A stretch of DNA of 64,000 bases from Agrypnia vestita (GCA_016648135.1 JADDOH010002251.1:124001-188000); one strand, 5' to 3'; counted from the first letter of the stretch, positions 46,296 through 57,952 are shown. A program made the numbers and translations. The notes: generated by a model from the letters alone, not told the origin.

Positions 46296-47628
46296 TCCTC
46301 TTACTGTTATGGTTATTCTTTCGTATGGTGGGAGATCAGAGGGAGACATCTAAATTTGTGAGCAAGTCTAGGGCTTGAGGCGACACCCTGTGGACCTCAT
46401 TTATTCCACCGAGGAATGAGTGCAGCAAGCATTCTTCATGTTTCAACCATGTTTGGTAGTCTGTATCGTGCCGCATTCATACATTAAGGCCCCACCTATG
46501 CAACATGTGAGCGCAATGGCTTTTTTTCTTATGGGAGCACCTTATTTTGTTGGAAGACCAGAATTTACGAGGCAGGGAGAACCCAGGTTGTCTCTCAGTG
46601 GGTTCTTGTACGAGACTACAATTCTCACGTTGAACGATTGCCACTCAAGTTTTCATCTATCCTCTGGAGTAAGAGCTAACCGGATAAGCCTCTCTCCTTC
46701 TATTCAGAAGGGTTTTCGGGACTTGTGAGGTTATACGGTGTAGTAGTTACTTTATTACAACGAAGATGTTAATTTTTTGCACATTTTGATTAAATTATAT
46801 TTATCTAACCAGGCGTACTGCCTTAGTTTCTCGTATCACAGGTGGATTTAAAATAGACTCACGTGGGCAGGCCAAGTGGTGGCGTAATGTGACATATATC
46901 AGAGTTGGGGATAGGTTGGATAAGCCTTCACAAATGCGAATGTCGCTTCCTCGTGTTATAACATTTTGAATAAATAACTGAGCCAAGAATCTCTAAAAAT
47001 TTACTCTGGACCGCCTTGACTTATTGAAAAGCTTGAATAATGGGTTCGCTTTACATTTTATTACATTTAATTATAAATATACTATTTTCGTTTATAAATT
47101 TACATTCCATAATTCTACACGCTTGGAGCTCCTAAATTATTCAATAGAATGTCTACAAGAAATGAAGCTGCACATAGAATTCGTTCACTGAATTTCCGAA
47201 ATGCATAGAATATGTTTACATGGAAGCGTCTAGAGTCTAGAAGGAAGCCGCATCATCATATCAATACCAAAAATAGTCTCTAAGAATTAGTATACATTAA
47301 CGAATTTTGCATAACTGAGAGTGAAGAGCAAACGCGGAGCGACCTGTCATTTATTGCGTATCTTGTTTGCAGAATTTTCAACGCATGAATACCGATTTTT
47401 TTTCACTTCCCCGGTGATATGAGTAGGTACGTCTTACAGAAATAATTTCAAAAGATCGCTTTGAGTAAAATTGGTATGACTTAAAGAACATGACGTATAG
47501 AATAAAGGAATATGAAAGTGCTGTGAGCCATGTTCATGGAGGGTCCTTCTTCGAATGGACCAGGACAGAGACTCCTTGGGCCGAGTTTTACATCAGGCAA
47601 AGGCGCTCAATGAAAACGCGTGGCATGT
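46296..47628. other. No gene identified; GC-richer segment 46370-46990
   Basis: Overlapping frames (plus 46420-46728; minus 46801-46986) lie in GC-richer DNA. I recognise no domain in either, and neither is bounded by convincing splice or start context. This could be unrecognised transposon coding sequence. 47500-47610 is another small GC-richer segment. Confidence 0.35.
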
Positions 47629-48060
47629 TTATCTATTTTTTATCGTTCACAAAAAAATATTCACAGGAAGAAATCCTGACGATTTCACACATAGGCTAGG
47701 CCTGTTCTAGAGAAACTGCCTCACATTTTATTGTATATTCTGTGATTTGAGATAAAATACTATAAACAGTATAAAAGCAAGAGCAAAAGCAATAAACACC
47801 ATCAAATAAATAAATATAAAAAAAAACGCTAGTCATATCAACAGTATGAAAAGACAGTATAAAATAAACAATAAAAAAAAGCATAAAAAAACTTGAGTAA
47901 TATAAGCAGTATAAAAGAAACAGTATTAATAATATAAGAAAATTTAACAAAATTAGAAGCTAGCTTTACATAAAACAAATATATAGTGAAATAAACTAAT
48001 GAAGTAAATAAAATATATAATAAATAAAACAGTATAAAAATATAAAACAAATTAAATAAA
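47629..48060 (+). mobile_element. Dispersed repeat G, copy 2, with degenerate CAGTATAAAA array
   Basis: GCCTCACATTTTATTGTATA and AATACTATAAACAGTATAAA match repeat G at 28676. From 47765 to 48050 the word CAGTATAAAA or a near variant recurs about six times in A-rich DNA (near 47768, 47840, 47853, 47908, 47923, 48030), as if the 3' tail had expanded. The minus-strand frames here are low-complexity shadows. Confidence 0.6.
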
Positions 48061-48235
48061 TTTGAAGAAAAGGTGGTTTGGCCTTTTTTATAATTTAAGA
48101 ACATAGAAAAGTGAAACATTTGCATTTGACATATTTTTTTAAATGCAGCACAAAATATTTTAAATTCATTTTAAAATGTTTTTTTTTTGTTTTAAGAAAT
48201 AAGAAAACAAAAATGATATTATAAATTTTAATTAA

Positions 48236-48400
48236 ATAGCTGAACTAGTAAATCCACGTCTATCGGTTTCGATACCTCTATATCTTCGTGGGAACGGACG
48301 CAAACTAACTATCCGTTCGCGTCAATTCTGATGAAGATACAGTGGTATCAAAACCGGTAGAAGTAGAGTTACTAGTTAAGTGTTTATACAAAGTTGTTAA
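48236..48400. ncRNA. Inverted pair of hammerhead-like motifs, family D
   Basis: The plus copy (48320-48390) reads ATTCTGATGAAGATACAGTG then GTATCAAAACCGGTAG: an intact CTGATGA, a perfect GATAC-AGTG-GTATC stem II, and AAAAC in place of GAAAC. The minus copy (48236-48296) reads CCACGAAGATATAGAGGTAT then CGAAACCGATAGACGTGG: GAAAC is intact but the CTGANGA box is mutated. Both end in TTACTAGTT and begin near TCCGTTC. Each half keeps the box the other lost. They face each other about 30 bp apart. Confidence 0.6.
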
Positions 48401-49560
48401 TTAAAATTAATAATTTTGTCCAACCACAAATTTAACGCTATAAACATCAAAAATATAATAATGATGTTCTTTCATGTTGATTAGCAAAAGTATCACGTTT
48501 ACAATGCTCACATTACTGTTTGAATTGTAAGAACAGGAAACTCTATCTCATAATGCATATTTTGGAAAGGTCTTGCATTAGGGATGCAATATGGTCACAA
48601 AATATGGATTCTTATGGACACAGTGATATCTAAAATAGAGTCTGCTAACATGATTTACCATAAGGTACCATACCATATACGACCGAATAAGAAGTACCGA
48701 CATAAGAGAGACTTACGGAACGAAGCCGCTACTTTCATCCATCGGGCTTTTATAAGTCAACCACTGAGAGGTTTCATATTGACTCATGTGAGAAAATATT
48801 TTTTTCTCTTGATTCCACAACCATTTTTCGACATAAAAGAAGAAGACAGATGATTTTTGAATGAGATGATCAACCCTAAGTAAATCCAGGTTATACTACA
48901 GTACCGATGCGGCGCAAGCTGAAGTAAAAGTTCCTTTGCGAGTCTTTGGATTTTCCACCTTTCATACAGAGACGACAATAATGACAAAACAGTGTTATAT
49001 TCAAACCTAGAGTCCTTAACGTCATTTTTACTACTCAAGTGTCGTTCATTGCTGGAGCTTTCCTTTAATGTGCTTATTCCAAGAAATTTAATTACACTCC
49101 GTCAACCGTATATTTTTTAACAAGTTATTATAACTTTTCGTTCGGCCAACTTTTAACGAATATTATTGTACGCAAAATAATATTACTCACAGTAATTTGT
49201 TTACATTTTTATCTCCTCTAAAAATATCATATTTAACTTTCGGTGCAAAAGCCTCCATCCATTAAAATGAGATTTCGTGTAAAAAAGAAATATGAATAAT
49301 GAATTATTTATATTTCGCGCAAAGTTTTTCTTCATCCCCGCAGATTCCATTGATTTTCTATCGCACGCACGTTTCCATCCACGCCCTTCCCCCTCCTCCC
49401 TCTCCCATCCTCATTCGCAGTCAAACCCACTCTTCCTCCCGAAGAGGTTCCCAATCTGTATTCTGCAAACTTTTCCTCATTTTTTATTTTTTAAAAACAA
49501 TAATTTTCTACAAATAGAAAATAAACATTTCATTAAATATATATTCATTATTCAACGTCA
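48401..49560. other. No gene seen; pyrimidine-rich run at 49370-49450
   Basis: The frames at 48584-48853 and 48784-49038 match nothing. CCACGCCCTTCCCCCTCCTC then CCTCTCCC is a marked CT-rich stretch. Confidence 0.4.
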
Positions 49561-49773
49561 TTAGTTCAACAGCCCTGGGTGGGCCCTGGCTAAATCCAAA
49601 AGTCTCCTCCATTCTTGTTTATCAGTTGCTTTTGCCTTCCAGTTTGGTTTTTGTGATATGGGTGTATCAACACTGACAGAGTCCATCCTTCGCAGTTTGG
49701 GCCTTCCTGGTCTTCTCTGTCGTCGATGTGGTGTAGTGAGCGTGGCGCGTTTTACAGAGTTGTCGTCGACCAT
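49561..49773 (-). pseudogene. LINE ORF2 C-terminus
   Basis: The minus-strand frame reads RRPGRPKLRRMDSV, then NWKAKATDKQEWRRLLDLAR then AHPGLLN-stop. G-R-P-x-x-R-W...(N-W)...A-x-D-R-x-E-W-R-x-L-(x)-x-A-(K/R)-A-H-P-G-L is the last segment of several LINE ORFs. The frame is intact for about 70 codons, but there is no RT domain upstream, so it is a 5'-truncated copy. The ATG at 49773 is internal, not a real start. No poly(A) is obvious after the stop. Confidence 0.75.
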
Positions 49774-51690
49774 TGTGAGTACGTATGTGATTATTATATT
49801 TAATTTATTGGGGTTCTAAAATTATTTACATTAAAAATAAAGACCACTAAAATATGTCAGAATGCGGATAATATAGTATACTCACGAACGCATTTGGAAA
49901 AATAATGCGACTTATCCAATATAGGCCAATTGCGCGTAGCCTAAATCTCAGCCGCATTCTTATCATGATCATACTATACCACATATATTTTCTTTATTCT
50001 ACTCCAAAATAAACTTTTCGTAGCAGTCATGGTTGCCGGTAATGAACTTTCCAAGGTCATCTATTCTGCAGCGTTTCTGAATGATGACTTCCTGAAGAGA
50101 GCTACCAGTTGCAGACTCCATTATCTTACTATCCATTTATTTTCACACTGTATGCCAAGTAATTTCATTTTAAAATTGCAAGTAAAAATAATTTCAATTT
50201 GAAAGAGTAGCGAGCGACAAAAAACAAAGCGATATTTTTTCGAGAGATCTTTTTGAAACATTCTTGTGTGATTTATATACAAAATTTATGTTTCCTTTAT
50301 CCAAATAAAATATATTATTTACCAAAGTGCTTTTAAGAAACTAGTAAATCGTGCCAAAATATAAAAACCTTCTTAAGTTTTAAAGATTATAGGACTATTT
50401 TTTCAATGGTTTTCGTATAAATACAAGTTTTTTAATGTAAAACAGTTAGATGGGTAATGCCCTCATAAAATTTAAACAAGGGTGTTTTTATTTTCATATG
50501 TGTAATATTACTTACGGTTGCAAAAAAATTATACTTAGCTTACAAGATTTAAAGCCGCTCATATTTGAATGGTCAAAGATGGAATGGCGGGTAAAAGATC
50601 GCGGCGCACCGTTCATTCTTGGCCCCTGATTGGTTAGGCCACACACGTAAAATTCCATCTGGGTATGGAAGCCACCATAAACTCGTAAAACAAAAATTAT
50701 TTGTTGCTCGAACTGTTCGCTAGTGATGTTTAAAATTTTCATGAATTTATTTCAAAAATATTTTTGAATAATTTGAAACCATCCCAACAAGTCACCCTTT
50801 TACCGTTGACGGTTCACAGATTAAAGATCTTTGTTCTTCTGAACCGATTGCTCTGTCTCCCTCGTTCTCACTTGTTACGTTGAGATACTTATTTTCCATC
50901 TCACCAGCGGGGCTGCATCATGCGAACGGGGGAATAAACGGGGAATAGAAGTAGTATTTAATCATATAAATTGTTTTTTCCAAGAATATCTGCATTTCAA
51001 GCGAAAACAATTGAGAGAAAAAATATTGAAATCGCGATTTTCATTGTTTTGTTTCATCGGTATATCAGCGGATAGATTTCTTAGAACATTCAATTTCATT
51101 TTAGATAAGTATCTTAAACATTTTTATTTGAAAAGTTCTTTAATTTTTTCTATCATTATTAGATAAATTCTTCTATTTCTCATTTAACGTTAACATTTTG
51201 TTCTGCATTTCCTGATTTTTTATTTCTATAATTTTATACTCAAACTATTTTTACATTTTTACTCATTTTACTCTGAAAAAACCCTTAAAATTCACTTGAC
51301 AGAAGAAATCATAAAATTCAGAGGAAACAAGTGAAAACGAATAACAATGGACACAAAAAGTGAAAGATGATTGGAGAGGCCTTCATCCAGTAATAAGTAT
51401 AAAATGGCAAATTTTGATTATGTTATTGTAATGAAAACTGATTTCGCATTAATTTTCTACTTTCTACTTCCAATTTCCTATAATTTAACAAATATATATT
51501 ATTACCTAGTTATTTCTGCTAGGTGACGATTATTTTACAATATAAATTTTAGATATTAGCTTGAAAGATATTTATTAAGAATTTTAATTTCTTAACTTCC
51601 AGATTTCGTTATAATTACGTTACGATTGCGTCATGTCAAAGCGATTTTTATAGATATCCGCAAAAGAAAATTTAACGACGTCTTGAAAAT
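49774..51690. other. No gene seen
   Basis: The minus frame 50512-50742 is unmatched. A GC-richer patch lies at 50570-50660. The rest is AT-rich. Confidence 0.45.
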
Positions 51691-51960
51691 GTTTCGATAA
51701 AACGAATAACCCCCCTCCAATGTTGCCCTTAGACTCTTAGTGAAAAAAACCTTTAAAAATGAGAATTTCATCACGGAATCACCTGTCTCACTCTCCGCTC
51801 GTACCGCCCCCTTCGCTCCATCCCCCGCCCACTCCACCCTCCACCCCTCGGCCATACCTCATTTTCCGCCAAGCATAAACTGACTCAGCCCGCTTTCATT
51901 AAATAAGGTGAGCCTTCTAGGTCCGAGGGTCCGCCCAGAATACGGAATGTATCGAGATTA
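51690..51960. promoter_or_regulatory. GC-rich, pyrimidine-biased noncoding island
   Basis: TACCGCCCCCTTCGCTCCAT, CCCCCGCCCACTCCACCCTC and CACCCCTCGGCCATACC give strong strand asymmetry (C over G). CCGAGGGTCCGCCC follows. A minus frame (51631-51855) is unmatched. It may be a promoter or enhancer; no core promoter motif is obvious. Confidence 0.3.
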
Positions 51961-52340
51961 TAATCGACTTACACGCACGCACGTACTATTACATATACAC
52001 ACATAGAACTTATAGAATTAGTGTTTTTATTAATATATGAGCCAGGGTACGCTGTAAACTTTACCAACCCAAAAGAGTCAAATAAATATGATTAACGTTT
52101 ATCTATTCTTATTCTTTTAAAAACCGGTTTTATTTTTTAAATTCTAATCCGACTGTACATTATAATCTAATATATAACGTTCTAAATGTCCTTTTATTCA
52201 TCAAATTTGTTTACTTACAATTAATATGCCTATGTTTATCACAGAATTCTTAAGACATTTTATGTAAAAAATAATTTTATATACATATTTTTATACAAGG
52301 TGTTGTACAAAAACGGCCAGATACGTCATCAACGTACCTC
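51961..52340. other. AT-rich, no gene seen
   Basis: Nothing recognised up to the start of the Penelope-like remnant. Confidence 0.5.
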
Positions 52341-52700
52341 CACTTCATCTGTCAAGATTGCGACAAAGTGTATGTGGGACAAACAGCACGCACGATTTCA
52401 TAGAGGGTTGACGAGCATAAAAGAGCATGCAAACTCGGTCATCCAGAAAAATCGGCATTGGCTTAGCACTTTCTAGATACGGGCCACCATTTTTCATTTG
52501 ATCCGAAAATCTTAGGAAAGCCCAAGAGTCACCACACGCGCCTGGTCAAAGATGCAATCGAAATATATAAGCACACGGTAAATATTAATAGCGATGACGG
52601 TCTTAAGTTAAAAACCTCGTGGTATCTGGTGCCGCAGGATCAATTAAATCGACAACTCCGGAGAGTCCAGCATTTGACAATAGACAAAACAGTGACATAA
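52341..52700 (+). pseudogene. Penelope-like retroelement GIY-YIG endonuclease domain, C-terminal remnant
   Basis: One frame runs 119 codons to a TAA at 52698. It reads CQDCDKVYVGQTARTIS, then RVDEHKRAC, FLDTGHHFSF, then INSDDGLKLKTSWYLVP. V-Y-V-G-Q-T with a downstream R-x-x-E-H and the late H-x-F-x-F segment fits the GIY-YIG nuclease that follows the reverse transcriptase in Penelope-like elements. The DDG...L...W ending also fits that class. Two in-frame TAG stops (52401-52403, 52464-52466) kill it. No RT domain is present upstream, so it is 5' truncated. A hammerhead-like motif lies about 200 bp downstream, as in intact elements. The 62-codon frame at 52619 is in another register and is not real. 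Confidence 0.8.
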
Positions 52701-52893
52701 CGCTACAGAAATTCTTGACAACACCTGTCTCTGACACGGAAGCACAATACACTACATCAAGTCATACACAACCTGCTTTCGACACGGTACTGCAATCCAG
52801 TACTTAACCTTACACAAACTTGGACACACCTTGACTTCGGTACGGTATTGCAAGGCAATACTTAACCTAAACTTCAACACTCACTCATCACAT

Positions 52894-52990
52894 CAGCCCT
52901 GATGATAGACCCTGCAATGGGATCCGAAACGTCGGCCAGAGAGGTCACATATACACGGCAGTATATCCCAGAAAACCATACATATAAAAT
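52894..52990 (+). ncRNA. Hammerhead ribozyme-like motif, family A, at a Penelope-like 3' end
   Basis: GCCCTGATGATAGACCCTGC then AATGGGATCCGAAACGTCGG then CC: CTGATGA and GAAAC are intact. Stem II is GACCC/GGG(A)TC with a TGCAAT loop and one bulge. GTC is the cleavage triplet, and GCC/GGC closes stem I. The ACGU palindrome implies a very short stem III, as in dimer-acting hammerheads. It is the reference copy for 811 and 14403 and is physically linked to the coding remnant at 52341. Confidence 0.7.
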
Positions 52991-54114
52991 AATAAAATTT
53001 TCTAAAAAATATTTTTCAAATATCCGCAAGTTTTTAATCATTTTATATGACATATAAAGCGAATGGTCTTTTAATATTCCATTTATTAATATCCCAAAAA
53101 AAAAACCATTAAAAGATGAATGAAAATTAAGTTTTTGCTACTAGATACGAGACGCCTTGTATAGTAAGTTGATATGTTAAAACTTACGCACTAATAAATG
53201 TGTCCAACATATTTCAAGTTTATTTATGTAGATAACGTAGATCTGATAGAGTTAACAAAAATTATTAAGGTTCTAAAGTGAAAGTTAAAAAAATTGGATA
53301 TGTTAAAATTGACTCAATTATGATTTCTACTGAATGTACTGACTTTTCAACCGCTCTCGGTGTATCACAAAAATAATTAAATATTTTCTAAACAAAAAGT
53401 ATTTTTTAAGTTTTAGTATAATCAAGTAACAATAATATTGAGTATACCGAAAATAAAAATCATTGGCAGGGTCAACGCAATATCGTACATAATTACATCG
53501 CTTATGCGACATAAAAGCCCTCACCGCAAACGTATTCATAATCACGATTGAGATATTCTATCCAGCTTCCTCCTCTCCGAGTCTTCACAACGAGAGTGAG
53601 ATGAGCACAGGTCCGTAACTTTGTCTAAAAATTCTCGGTTTTTTCACACTTTATCCGCTCACGTATTTAATGAACATTTCTCCGCTTGTCGGCTCCTAAG
53701 ATATGAGAGAAATGCTTTATTTACCCAGTGGGGACGATATACTATGTGGGACATAAACAAACCTTACCAATTTTCGCTGTTTTATGATATGTTTCTTGGG
53801 CGTACGTGAAACAGCCTACGTACGAAATTTTCGTTATTTCTGTGTGCACACGAAATATTTGTGTATATTTTTAGACAGCACATGACAGAATATTATCACA
53901 CCCTCCTCCTCCATATCAGCCTGTGTTTCGACAATTTTATATTTTATAATATACGATTTGTCATAATCCGCCTCTGAGGCTTAATAATAAGTATTTAAAA
54001 TTGACTATGACGTACATAATCCTGAATTACTTTTTTTAAATTAATATACGTCATACTAAGCTACTAATTCCATAATACTTAGAAGGTTTTAATAATTTAC
54101 AAGTTAATATCCAT
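52991..54114. other. AT-rich, no gene seen
   Basis: The frames at 53327 (minus) and 53621 (plus) match nothing. ACGTGAAACAGCCTACGTACG near 53804 is a small GC-richer patch. Confidence 0.5.
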
Positions 54115-54780
54115 CAAAAATGACGGTTCTTTTACATGCCGGTTCTTAAAGAATTTAATAGTTCTTAAAGTATTTACTAATTTTTAGCACATACCCATGA
54201 AATAGTAATAACGACTTTTAAAATATTTGAAATATTTTTTTTAGTTCCCCTGCCGGTACATTTTTAAACTCTGGCGATTTTGTGTGAAACTAAACTTTGA
54301 TGAATATCACTCTAGTGACAGCATAATTAAATAATTAATATTATAAATAAAATAAACTTCAAAATAAAATAAAATTATAAAAATATATTCAGGTACCAGG
54401 AACGAAACCCGAGCCTCCTGGGTGAGAGCCAGATATTGTAGCCACTACACCATAATATATAAAGCAAGTGTACCTAAACAAAATATATCAAAGAAAATAT
54501 ATTCTGCGCCATGTAATCTTTTTATAGATGCAAATGGTTCGAGTCTTTGCTTAGTTCTACATGTTGTGTATTTTTGGCGGAGCGCACATGCGGTGGTAGC
54601 AACATCGCTATTGACGCTGCCTTCGGGTTTACTGCCAGGCGAGTTCAAACCCCATATTAAACCGTTAAATTTTTGTTTTTTTAGCCGTTCGATTCGAACG
54701 AAATTACGGACGCTATTCGAAGTTACAGACAGACAGACAGACGGATGGATAGACAAACAGACGACAAAATTACTATAATT
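54115..54780 (+). mobile_element. Dispersed repeat X, copy 2
   Basis: AATGACGGTTCTTTTACATG then CCGGTTCTTAAAGAA opens the copy. ATAGTAATAACGACTTTTAA, GGTGGTAGCAACATCGCTAT and AAACCGTTAAATTTTTGTTT follow, and a GACA run (CAGACAGACAGACAGACGG) ends it, as at 24240-24700. It is longer than copy 1 because it contains the tRNA-Glu-like sequence at 54389. The two frames of more than 100 codons (plus 54422-54778, minus 54445-54756) lie inside the repeat on opposite strands and are not called as genes. Confidence 0.6.
54389..54459 (-). pseudogene. tRNA-Glu(CUC)-derived sequence
   Basis: On the minus strand: ATGGTGTAGTGGCTACAATA, TCTGGCTCTCACCCAGGAGG, CTCGGGTTTCGTTCCTGG. This follows eukaryotic tRNA-Glu closely: D-arm GGTCTAGTGGCTAGGAT, anticodon loop CUCUCAC with anticodon CUC, and a T-arm with box B. 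The acceptor halves (TATATTA and TACCTGA) do not pair, so it is a pseudogene or the head of a tRNA-Glu-derived SINE embedded in repeat X. Confidence 0.75.
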
Positions 54781-55295
54781 GGGTTGGTAGCTGAAAATTA
54801 CAATTTTTTATATTTTTCATTTCCCTGAAATGTTAATTTTTTTTAAGTTTCCACATGTAAATTAACCAAGTACCTAATTTGTTCAACATATTATTTTGAA
54901 TGAAAACTCACGATCCCCAAAACTTTTGATATAACGTTTTAAATTAAACGGGAATACTTTGAAAATTGGGTTATTTTTTTACTAATTAATTAAATATTCA
55001 CGAACATACGTTTTCTCAAGTTCATGATTGCTGATTTTGGAGGTTAAACATTCGGTATGTTTTTTGCCACAACACTATTAATATTTAAGATCTCCCAAAG
55101 GCTTTATTATAATAGGTAAGCCTTCTCTCATAAAACAGTAGATATTTTAGCAACGCTAAACGTGAAAATAATACTTGGTTAAATTTTTTATAGCGCTAAA
55201 TATATTTTTCAGGTTTTTATGTTCACAACGCTTATCAGATTTGTATTTTGGATCAAAATTTAATATTTTTCTGTGATTTTTTTATAAATCTCACT
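54781..55295. other. AT-rich, no gene seen
   Basis: Nothing recognised. Confidence 0.5.
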
Positions 55296-55325
55296 TCTCC
55301 TAACCTAACCTAACCTAACTCAACC
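55296..55325. repeat. Short CCTAA (TTAGG) telomere-like run
   Basis: CCTAACCTAACCTAACCTAA is four exact units of the complement of the insect telomeric repeat TTAGG, followed by a degenerate CTCAACC. It is too short to tell a former telomere-repair insertion from chance in AT-rich DNA. Confidence 0.7.
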
Positions 55326-55424
55326 TTGTGTAATATCTGCCAGCAACAAAAGGATATATTAATTTTAGTCGTGACAGATTTACTTTCTACAAAAGTAATA
55401 ACATAAACTTATCATCACCACGTT

Positions 55425-55490
55425 TTAAACCATGTGTTGGCAGAAAAAGTGGAATGCCATATTCTTCAGCAAAATCCAAGAATATGATCC
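55425..55490 (+). mobile_element. Possible diverged copy of the 58808 repeat
   Basis: GTTGGCAGAAAAAGTGGAAT then GCCATATTCTTC parallels GTTGGCAGAGAGGATAGAGC then GCCATACTCTTC at 58856. Confidence 0.4.
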
Positions 55491-56340
55491 ATACTGGGTA
55501 TTTTTCGAATGCCTTCTATTTATTTTATCTTATATACTCACCTTTACAGTTCTCTTATTGGTCATAAGTTCTTCGTAGCAAAACATTCTATTACCACCGA
55601 AAACCAAAAAAATCTCAGCAGTGCTGCAAATTGATCTATCTATTTACAATTTCTCTTTTCAGGGTCTCATCGGGACTGGTTGTCCATGATCACAGTCATA
55701 AATGGAGCGCCACTATAACATATAACACTCATTATTATGCCATATTTTTTTTCCTTTTTTTCTTGACACTTCCCCTTTTTACAAATTATATGTGCCCTTT
55801 CCTCCCCAATCCTGATTCCCCTTTTACCCATAATTCTGTACTGTCATGGTTTTGTTCTCAACTGAAAACTTTCATTTATTGTATATTTTATGTTATTGTT
55901 GGTAAATATTAATACAAAACTTCTAAATTCTATGGATAATTAATTGTATTACTTAATATTCATGTGTAACCTAATTTTTATTTGTTTTGTTAGTTTTCCG
56001 TAAATAAATAAATATACAAACACATATAAATGTAAAACTCTTCGTGGTATATAAAACAAGATTAATTGCAAAAGTCTTGTATTTTGAGCAGCAATTTTAT
56101 CTCAATATTTTCATGGCCTTTAAACATTTTAGCTGGTCCTTAGACCAGCTAAAGTCTTATCTTCCGATTCAGATATATAAATATGACATATACTTGATTC
56201 CTTTCACCGTACAAAATTTAATGCTTCGAGCAGATTTATGAGACTATAAAAAATCGTAAATGTGCGAAACTATTGCTTATTTCTCCTTGTAATAATCAGT
56301 TAATTGGAAAAAGCTCCCCCTCAAACGTTAAGCCTTTCTC
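55491..56340. other. No gene seen; A/T-rich run ending in AAATAAATAAATA
   Basis: The segment up to 56010 ends in GTAAATAAATAAATATAC, like a LINE 3' tail, but no ORF remnant was recognised in front of it. Confidence 0.4.
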
Positions 56341-56545
56341 AGAACCGTAAAATGAAATCGTACGACGTTGCGGCTCTGGCGCGCAGATGGCGCCTTGCGT
56401 CGGTCTACCTCCAGCAGAAAGGAAGGAAGGCTGTATGCTGGAAGGCTCTCCACTAATATTATTCGGGCCATTACGGTTCATTACCTCGCCGCAGCCACTT
56501 CTTTAGGCACTACCCTTTTGGGATGTTTCATCCCTCCTGTAGGTA
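56340..56545. promoter_or_regulatory. GC-rich island with a CTCF-like site
   Basis: CAGATGGCGCC at 56384-56394, preceded by GCTCTGGCGCG, contains the AGATGGCGC core shared by fly and vertebrate CTCF sites. The island also holds CCTCGCCGCAGCCAC and GGGATGTTTCATCCC (a 6-bp inverted repeat). Frames on both strands are unmatched. Confidence 0.3.
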
Positions 56546-57952
56546 CGTTTTCTTAACCCGTTTATTTCCAACATCTTTTAATAACGTTACGCTTTATATG
56601 CTTACATTTAAAATAATTGTTTTATTTTAATTTATTTTCTTGCATAAATTTTTAACGGACCCTGCGAATAATCAAAAATTATTTAGAGCATATATTACAA
56701 TTTATAAAATTAAAATATATGTATTTAATCTCTCGTTTCTTACACTTTCTTAAAAATAAATATCTTAAAGCCAATATTTTTAAAGCAAACAAATATGATT
56801 TCAAATACAATGCAAGAAAATAAATTAGATGCGTCATAAAAATTTAAATGTATTAAATTAATAATGTTTTATTTTTAAACTGTGTTTACATAATGGTAAT
56901 TTTAGCATACATTATATTAATTATCTTGCTATTTTGGTGGATGGAGAATGGTGACCGATGGAGAAAAAACTTATTGCTGTCCAAAAAACACGTTCGTAGG
57001 AAATATATTAAGCGATTTCCAAAATTATCGAAAACCAGAAAAGAAAATTAAATTATATCAAAATTGGTGGGTTAAGGCTTTAGTTTTTCTTCAACGTAAG
57101 GGTAAATTTTTTCCCTCCGCCAATTTGGCGAGGAACAAACGTTGGGAGGGTAGGAACTAGGGAGAGCATTATTTTAGGCCTACCGACGAACAAAGAGGTG
57201 CTTTCCTTACCCGGGATGGGAAATTGATTCTGCATGGTATTTCTTAGGATACTCGCGCGACCTAATGCGACCCTGTGATTGGGTCATGTTAAATAATGGT
57301 AGAAAAACGGAGCCTTACTAGATTATTGAAAACTTAGGGTAGCAGTTTTTACACAGCACGTGTAGCTTGCCCTAATGAAAAGCTGGCCAAAGCGAAATGG
57401 CTTTACTAAATAAATACAGGGGAAAAATTGGTATTCGGTCGGTCTAATGAACGCTTAAAAAAATAATTTCTCATCGGGTCTCTCGTAAAATTGTCATTTA
57501 GGAAAGCTGTTTATTTAACTTTGGGAATGTATAATTTTGAAAAAAAAAACAAATATTCAAAGCGGTACTAATTAAGATTTTTTATCTTTCTACATGTACT
57601 TACTCATTTTTTATATTTTATTTGCTCGAAACCACCAAACAAGTCACGGAACATGAATGAAATAGAAAAAAATAAAAACCAATCACACGATTCAATGGAA
57701 TGGTATTTATTGAATGAACAAACATTGAATTATTTTCAATATTATGTCCGTTTTATTATTAGGGATAAAAATTAATATGTTTTTTGTCAGAAATACCTTA
57801 CTTAGCACTAACTCGATCAGAAATATATATCAAAACAATCTATGTACCGAAAAATATCATCAATTCAATCAAATCATTTATAAACTGCTAATACAGTTTT
57901 GCGAGATGCCTGTGATAGATAAATAAAATATTCAGTAATTTTCCTAATATTA
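56546..57952. other. No gene seen; GC-richer patch 57090-57320
   Basis: A 70-codon frame (56948-57160) and a 60-codon frame (57744-57926) have no recognisable motifs. The latter ends just before a hammerhead-like motif and could be the unrecognisable end of an element, but nothing shows this. Confidence 0.35.

Noticed and set aside
46420..46728. 102-codon plus-strand ORF in GC-richer DNA
   Set aside because: No recognisable domain or start context. It could be unrecognised transposon sequence, so it is described only as a GC-richer stretch.
54422..54778. 118-codon plus-strand and 103-codon minus-strand ORFs
   Set aside because: Both lie inside dispersed repeat X and a tRNA-Glu-like sequence and overlap each other on opposite strands. 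The GACA run encodes the T-D-R-Q-T-D tail.
55296..55325. True telomere or subtelomere
   Set aside because: Only four exact CCTAA units are present, with ordinary interspersed repeats on both sides.
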